A stretch of 37,201 nt of DNA from Weissella fangxianensis. Its GTDB lineage: Bacteria > Bacillota > Bacilli > Lactobacillales > Lactobacillaceae. The notes beneath the pieces are model-generated. The model was not told the origin of the DNA, did no database searches, and saw only the letters and a list, made by a program, of their open reading frames with translations. The stretch's first letter is position 1. Every line of letters starts with the position of its first letter. A program made the position numbers and the translations under genes. Where the stretch lies: NCBI RefSeq assembly GCF_024718545.1, contig NZ_JAMXDB010000015.1:1-37201 (forward strand), written 5' to 3'. Shown here in pieces: positions 32,902 to 37,201 of the stretch.

Positions 32902-34629
32902 ATGAAGTTGCTCAAGCCTTTTATCGGGCGCTATAAACTTGATTTGACAGTTGCTATTTTGATGGTTGCTATCGCATCAGTGGCGATGTTGCTACAACCA
33001 ACATTACTCAGTAATATTGTGCAAGCAATTACTGATGATAATATGGAGAAAGTGAATAAGATTGGGGCGCAATTGTTGGTACTGGCAGTTATTGGATTGG
33101 CTGCTGGTATTTTGAATACGATTTTTGCCGCCCGGGCATCACAGGGGATTTCAGCGGATGTTCGTGAAAGTGCCTATCGTAAAATTCAGACATTTTCATT
33201 TTCAAATATTGAAAAATTTTCAGTTGGAAACTTAGTTGTTCGACTAACGAATGATGTGACCCAAATTCAAAACGTATTAATGCTTGTATTACAGCCATTA
33301 ATGCGTATGCCAATCTTATTTATTGGTGGCTTTATTTTAGCAGTACGATCAATTCCGCAGTTATGGTGGATCATCATTTTGATGGTCATCCTGGTCGGCG
33401 GTATTTCGTACTTTGTTGTTAAGAATTTGGGAAAACGCTTTGGAAAGATCCAATGGTTGATGGACAAAGTTAATGCCAAGGCGAAAGAAAATTTGCAAGG
33501 TATGCGGGTCGTTAAGTCATTCAATCAAGAAGCCAATGAAGAAGAACGCTTCACAAATGTCTCAAATGAGTTGCGTGATGTTAACATTCAAATTGGTTAT
33601 TTTTTTGCGATGATCATGCCAGCCTTTATGTTTGTTGGCCAAGGTCTAATGGTCGTTGCGATTTACACAGTTGGTAATATGGTAAATACACAACCTGAGT
33701 TACTAGCGCAAATCACTGGGTTTACAAATTATATTATGATTATCATGAATGCCATTATTGTTGGTGGAATGATGATGTCATTTGCAACGCGTGCATTTGT
33801 ATCGATGGGTCGTATTCAATCAATTATGGATACCAAGCCAACCTTTACTTATGATAATGAAAACGAACAAGATTTGGATGGTCGAGTTGAATTTGATGAT
33901 GTGTCATTTACCTATCAAGATGATGATCAACCGACATTAAAGCATATTACCTTTAAAACAGAGCCAGGTGAAATGATTGGGATTGTTGGTGCTACAGGAT
34001 CAGGTAAATCGACTTTGGCACAGTTGATTCCACGTATTTATGACCCAAGCGCTGGAACGGTGAAGGTCGGCGGCGTCGATTTAAAACATGTTAATGAACA
34101 TTCATTACGTGAGACCGTTTCCTTTGTATTGCAAAAAGCGACATTGTTCTCTGGAACAATTGCTGATAATTTGCGCCAAGGTATGGAGACCGCACAATTA
34201 CCAGATATGAAGCGGGCGGCCAACATTGCGCAAGCAGCGGAATTTGTGGAACAATATGATGATCAATATGAACATGCTGTTGAGGAACGCTCAGCTAATT
34301 TTTCTGGTGGTCAAAAACAACGTTTGTCAATCGCACGTGGTGTGATTGGTCAGCCAAAGATTTTGATCCTAGATGATTCAACGTCAGCATTGGATGCTCG
34401 GTCTGAAAAGTTAGTCAAGCAAGCATTAGATGAGGAATTAAGTGACACGACAACGTTTATTATTGCCGAAAAAGTTTCTTCAGTGATTAATGCGGACAAT
34501 ATTTTGGTTTTGGATAATGGTGAAATGGTTGCTTACGGACCACATTCAGAATTGATGCAGACTTCACCAGTTTATCAAGAAATCTATGCAACGCAAAAAG
34601 CAAAGGAGGCAAAGAATAATGAAGAATAA
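32902..34629 (+). CDS. Heterodimeric ABC exporter, subunit with degenerate ATP site
   Basis: This 575-residue half-transporter has six membrane helices and an ATPase domain: Walker [10 protein letters not shown] and signature [14 protein letters not shown]. Walker B ends [12 protein letters not shown], so the catalytic glutamate is replaced by aspartate, and the H-loop histidine is replaced (IIAEKVSSV). This mirrors the non-hydrolysing subunit of LmrCD/BmrCD/TM287-288 exporters. The ATG at 32902 follows GGGAGG; an ATG at 32887 would include it. It overlaps the next gene by 11 bases. Substrates are probably drugs or lipids, unknown here. Confidence 0.93.
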   Translation: MKLLKPFIGRYKLDLTVAILMVAIASVAMLLQPTLLSNIVQAITDDNMEKVNKIGAQLLVLAVIGLAAGILNTIFAARASQGISADVRESAYRKIQTFSFSNIEKFSVGNLVVRLTNDVTQIQNVLMLVLQPLMRMPILFIGGFILAVRSIPQLWWIIILMVILVGGISYFVVKNLGKRFGKIQWLMDKVNAKAKENLQGMRVVKSFNQEANEEERFTNVSNELRDVNIQIGYFFAMIMPAFMFVGQGLMVVAIYTVGNMVNTQPELLAQITGFTNYIMIIMNAIIVGGMMMSFATRAFVSMGRIQSIMDTKPTFTYDNENEQDLDGRVEFDDVSFTYQDDDQPTLKHITFKTEPGEMIGIVGATGSGKSTLAQLIPRIYDPSAGTVKVGGVDLKHVNEHSLRETVSFVLQKATLFSGTIADNLRQGMETAQLPDMKRAANIAQAAEFVEQYDDQYEHAVEERSANFSGGQKQRLSIARGVIGQPKILILDDSTSALDARSEKLVKQALDEELSDTTTFIIAEKVSSVINADNILVLDNGEMVAYGPHSELMQTSPVYQEIYATQKAKEAKNNEE

Positions 34630-36406
34630 TGTTAAAGAGTCTGCAAAATTCTTTGCCCATTACTTGAAACATTTTAAAGTAGCTTTGTTCTTTATCTTGG
34701 TATTAACGATTTTAGCAACGTGGTTGCAAGTTAAAGCACCCGTTTATATGGGACGCTCAATTACCGAGTTATCAAAATATTTGATGACCTATCTGAATCC
34801 GGTAACTAAAAGCCAGGCGAGTTTAAGTGATTTCCATCAAGCGTTATTGCTGTTTGGTCTGTTTACTTTGATGATTTTAATTTCGCTATTTCTTAATGGG
34901 TTGCTACAAGCTATTGTGGCCCCTAAATCAGTCAATGATATGCGTACCGGCTTGTTTGCTAAATTACAACGTATGACTATACGCTATTTTGATAATCATC
35001 AGGACGGTGAGATTTTATCTCGCTTTACATCAGATTTAGATAACATTTTTAACGCCATGAATAATGCCTTGTTCCAAATTTTGCAACAAGTCGTGATGTT
35101 TATTGGTGTTATCTGGATGATGTTTAATGAGAGTCCTAAAATGGCGATGGCAACGATGGCGACAACCCCGCTTGTTATCATTGTTGGGATTGTCATTATG
35201 ATTCAGGCGAAGAAATATGTTGATATCCAACAAGCTGAAGTGGGTCATTTGAATGGTTACATTAATGAACAAATTAATGGTGAAAAGGTCATTATTACGA
35301 ATGGTCTACAGGAAGATTCTATCAACGGCTTTGTTGAACATAATGAAAAAGTTCGCCGAGCTATGGTTCGCTCACAAGCTTGGTCAGGTGTTCTTAATCC
35401 GATTATGCAGGGCCTAGGGTTGTTTAATTTGGCGATTGTTATTTTCTTCGGTGCCAAGTTAGCGTTAACTGGAGATGTGGCTTCGCGTGCCGCTGGCTTA
35501 GGACTGATCGTCACTTTTGTTTCATTTTCACAACAATACTTCCAACCCATTTCGCAAATTACCTCATTATATAATATGATGCAACAAGCGATGACTGGTG
35601 TGCATCGTTTGAATGTTATCTTTGACCAGGATGAAGAAGACAAACATGAGGATGGGGCGCAATTTGATGGTGTGAAAAACAATATCAAGTTACAGGATGT
35701 TCATTTTGGCTACAATGAAGAACGTGAAATTATTCATGGCATTGATATTGATGTTGAGAAGGGCGAGATGGTTGCGCTAGTTGGTCCAACTGGGTCAGGT
35801 AAAACAACGGTCATGAATTTATTGAATCGTTTTTATGATGTGACATCGGGTGCGGTCCTATTTGATGATGTTGATGTTCGTGATATGAATATTAAATCAT
35901 TGCGTGATAATGTCGGCATTGTTTTGCAAGAGTCAGTATTATTTACGGGAACAGTTCGTGATAATATTGTCTTTGGAAAAACTGATGCAACGGATGAAGA
36001 AGTCATTGACGCTGCCAAGCAAGCAAATATTCATGATTTCATCATGACTCTTGAAAATGGTTATGAGACAGAAGTTTCTGATGAAAATTCTGTGTTCTCT
36101 ACGGGACAAAAGCAACTATTGTCAATTGCTCGTACGATTTTGACGCAACCAGATTTGTTGATTTTAGATGAAGCAACTTCTAACGTGGATACAGTGACCG
36201 AGGAAAAAATTCAACGAGCAATGGATAATGTCATTGCTGGCCGGACAAGTTTTGTCATTGCTCATCGTTTGAAGACTATTTTGAATGCTGATAAGATTGT
36301 TGTGTTGAAAGATGGTCGGATTATCGAGCAAGGTAACCATGAAACTCTATTGGCACAAAATGGTTTCTATGCTGAATTGTATAAGAATCAAATGGTCTTT
36401 GATTAG
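34619..36406 (+). CDS. Heterodimeric ABC exporter, catalytic subunit
   Basis: The 595-residue partner has six membrane helices and a complete ATPase: Walker [10 protein letters not shown], Walker [13 protein letters not shown] with the catalytic glutamate and H-loop IAHRLKTI. Its signature, [13 protein letters not shown], departs from LSGGQ. In heterodimeric exporters the weak signature of this subunit faces the degenerate Walker site of the other, so the two deviations fit together. GGAGG precedes the ATG at 34619, inside the end of the previous gene. A terminator follows at 36541. Confidence 0.94.
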   Translation: MKNNVKESAKFFAHYLKHFKVALFFILVLTILATWLQVKAPVYMGRSITELSKYLMTYLNPVTKSQASLSDFHQALLLFGLFTLMILISLFLNGLLQAIVAPKSVNDMRTGLFAKLQRMTIRYFDNHQDGEILSRFTSDLDNIFNAMNNALFQILQQVVMFIGVIWMMFNESPKMAMATMATTPLVIIVGIVIMIQAKKYVDIQQAEVGHLNGYINEQINGEKVIITNGLQEDSINGFVEHNEKVRRAMVRSQAWSGVLNPIMQGLGLFNLAIVIFFGAKLALTGDVASRAAGLGLIVTFVSFSQQYFQPISQITSLYNMMQQAMTGVHRLNVIFDQDEEDKHEDGAQFDGVKNNIKLQDVHFGYNEEREIIHGIDIDVEKGEMVALVGPTGSGKTTVMNLLNRFYDVTSGAVLFDDVDVRDMNIKSLRDNVGIVLQESVLFTGTVRDNIVFGKTDATDEEVIDAAKQANIHDFIMTLENGYETEVSDENSVFSTGQKQLLSIARTILTQPDLLILDEATSNVDTVTEEKIQRAMDNVIAGRTSFVIAHRLKTILNADKIVVLKDGRIIEQGNHETLLAQNGFYAELYKNQMVFD

Positions 36407-36540
36407 TCGGAAAATGTGCTAAGAAGTGATTGTATTAAAATATTTTAGTGTCGTTTTCGTCTTGTGAAACGGATTACGACGATCATGAATTCACATAAAT
36501 TTAAAATAAATTTAGTTTGTTAAAATAATTTTAATTGCTA

Positions 36541-36578
36541 AACCTGTTACTGATTTGTTGATCGGTAACAGGTTTTTT
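36541..36578 (+). terminator. Terminator after the ABC exporter
   Basis: AACCTGTTAC (36541-36550) pairs with GTAACAGGTT (36565-36574), followed by T residues. The 130 bases between the exporter and this hairpin hold no gene. Confidence 0.85.
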
Positions 36579-36766
36579 ATATGTCATAAATAGTACTTAG
36601 TCAGTCGATAAATGTCTCGCTGGCAGCACTTACGATGATTGTTTGAATCTATATACTGGCGAAAAGGGTTATTCAGTTGGCTTTTTAGGTTATTAATAAC
36701 GTATTTGTTGGTGTTATGTGAACTGTTTTTCATTCAAGAAAACTTATTGCTTAGCTTTAGAAAACC
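36579..36766. other. Intergenic stretch without a recognised gene
   Basis: About 190 bases between the terminator and the lipoprotein fragment. No promoter, gene or known RNA stands out. It ends with AAACCTGTTAC (36762-36772), a repeat of 36540-36550, which could mark a deletion or insertion joint. Confidence 0.4.
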
Positions 36767-37021
36767 TGTTACGAAGGTACGCCAGAACAAATGAAGCAAG
36801 TATTAGCTAAGATTGATCAATCGGAAGTTAAATCATTGTTCGTTGAAAGTTCTGTTTCACCAAAGTCAATGAACCAAGTCTCAAAGGAAACTGGCTTGCC
36901 AATCCATTCAAAGATCTATACAGACTCATTGGCTAAGAAGGGGACCCAAGGAGACACATACTATGACATGGTTAAGTGGAATATCGACAAAATTCATGAT
37001 GGTGTGTTAGGAAAAGAATAA
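36767..37021 (+). pseudogene. Metal-binding lipoprotein (ZnuA/MntA/PsaA family), C-terminal fragment
   Basis: Only the last 80 or so residues remain. They read EGTPEQMKQVLAKID, then SLFVESSVSPKSMNQVS, IYTDSLAKKG and GDTYYDMVKWNIDKIHDGV, which match the end of cluster-9 zinc/manganese ABC transporter receptors of about 300 residues. The frame is open back to about 36761, where a TAG stops it, and no start or ribosome-binding site precedes the ATG at 36791. The signal peptide, first domain and most ligands are missing, so this is a remnant. An IS element begins 55 bases after its stop. Confidence 0.85.
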
Positions 37022-37076
37022 GTATTTGATATATTTTTAAAGTAAAAAAAGGTGGTTGGGATTATAAATAACCTAA

Positions 37077-37201
37077 TGAACTGAACCCCAAAAATTGGAG
37101 AGAAGTTTAAGCAACTAGCTGGTCGGAAAGATTTCGGTATTGAACCGGAGTTTTTCCGGCCAGTTTTGTTTTAATCCGTTTATTATTGTAGTAATAGATA
37201 T
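37077..37201 (-). mobile_element. IS3-family element, right-end part
   Basis: The minus-strand element ends at 37077, where TGAACTGAACCCC is followed by AAAAATTGGAGAGAAG. The rest lies beyond the window. Its terminus matches that of the element at 1-124 and is in the same orientation. Confidence 0.82.
37107..37201 (-). CDS. IS3-family transposase OrfB, C-terminal 31 residues (partial)
   Basis: On the minus strand the frame ends IYYYNNKRIKTKLAGKTPVQ followed by YRNLSDQLVA and a TAA at 37109-37107. The pattern YYNNKRIK..L..KTPVQYR is characteristic of the end of the DDE integrase domain (rve) of IS3/IS150-group OrfB proteins. The start of the protein is outside the window. Confidence 0.88.
   Translation of the reverse strand, partial: IYYYNNKRIKTKLAGKTPVQYRNLSDQLVA

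Noticed and set aside
37050-37076. Half of a GGTTGGGA-type terminator cut by the right-hand IS
   Set aside because: GGTT...AACC pairing is only four bases and the putative other half is not visible, so it cannot be supported.
1-37201. The whole segment as a composite transposon or genomic island
   Set aside because: The ends look like ordinary IS copies, while the interior carries central metabolism, tRNA genes, hflX and exoA with uniform host-like composition.
1-37201. CRISPR array, restriction or toxin-antitoxin system, prophage
   Set aside because: No regularly spaced short repeats, cas, methylase, endonuclease, toxin-antitoxin pair or phage gene was seen.

Overview
The window looks like a chromosomal segment of a low-GC heterofermentative lactic acid bacterium, most likely Weissella or a close relative (Leuconostoc/Lactobacillaceae). 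The clues are inference from content: a phosphoketolase, a bifunctional acetaldehyde/alcohol dehydrogenase AdhE, fused GlnPH amino-acid transporters, a cytosolic PepO-type peptidase, an araBDA operon with a divergent AraR, Firmicutes-type operators and tRNA-Glu genes. Both ends lie inside IS3-family elements that share the terminal sequence TGAACTGAACCCC and point the same way. This is what one expects when an assembly contig breaks at repeated IS copies.

Layout. 1-840: the start of an IS3-family element that has cut a MATE transporter gene, leaving its C-terminal half. 1016-6430: L-arabinose catabolism, with araR facing araB-araD-araA across a 320-base control region that holds two AraR boxes and a cre site. 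6508-8270: an aldo/keto reductase, a structured intergenic repeat, and a pair of small DUF1659/DUF2922-like genes behind a potentially folded leader. 8309-13070: a tandem duplication of an ATPase + GlnPH amino-acid ABC operon. The first ATPase carries a one-base frameshift. 13144-16530: YbaK-type deacylase, an HExxH membrane protein, an HD-domain protein and a DHA2 MFS transporter. 16569-19990: a GntR/UTRA regulator and phosphoketolase. 20032-23090: a DUF4811-like membrane protein, a second complete repeat and pepO. 23098-26365: a copper operon (copY, two cupredoxin-like proteins, and a CopA without an N-terminal metal-binding domain). 26517-30350: adhE and exoA. 30383-30561: two tRNA-Glu(CTC) genes on the minus strand. 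30773-36580: a histidine phosphatase, hflX and a heterodimeric ABC exporter. 36767-37201: the tail of a metal-binding lipoprotein gene, then the second IS.

Several genes form one metabolic route. AraA, AraB and AraD turn L-arabinose into D-xylulose 5-phosphate, phosphoketolase splits it into acetyl phosphate and glyceraldehyde 3-phosphate, and AdhE can reduce acetyl-CoA to ethanol to regenerate NAD+. No arabinose transporter is present here.

The observations most worth following up are a roughly 130-160-base palindromic intergenic repeat (three copies plus a fragment), a copper operon that uses cupredoxin-like proteins where CopZ would be expected, a foldable leader that would pair with the ribosome-binding site of the DUF1659/DUF2922 pair, an unusual pair of tRNA-Glu(CTC) genes, and the duplicated, partly decayed GlnQ-GlnPH locus. 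None of these has been proven novel; sequence searches would decide.
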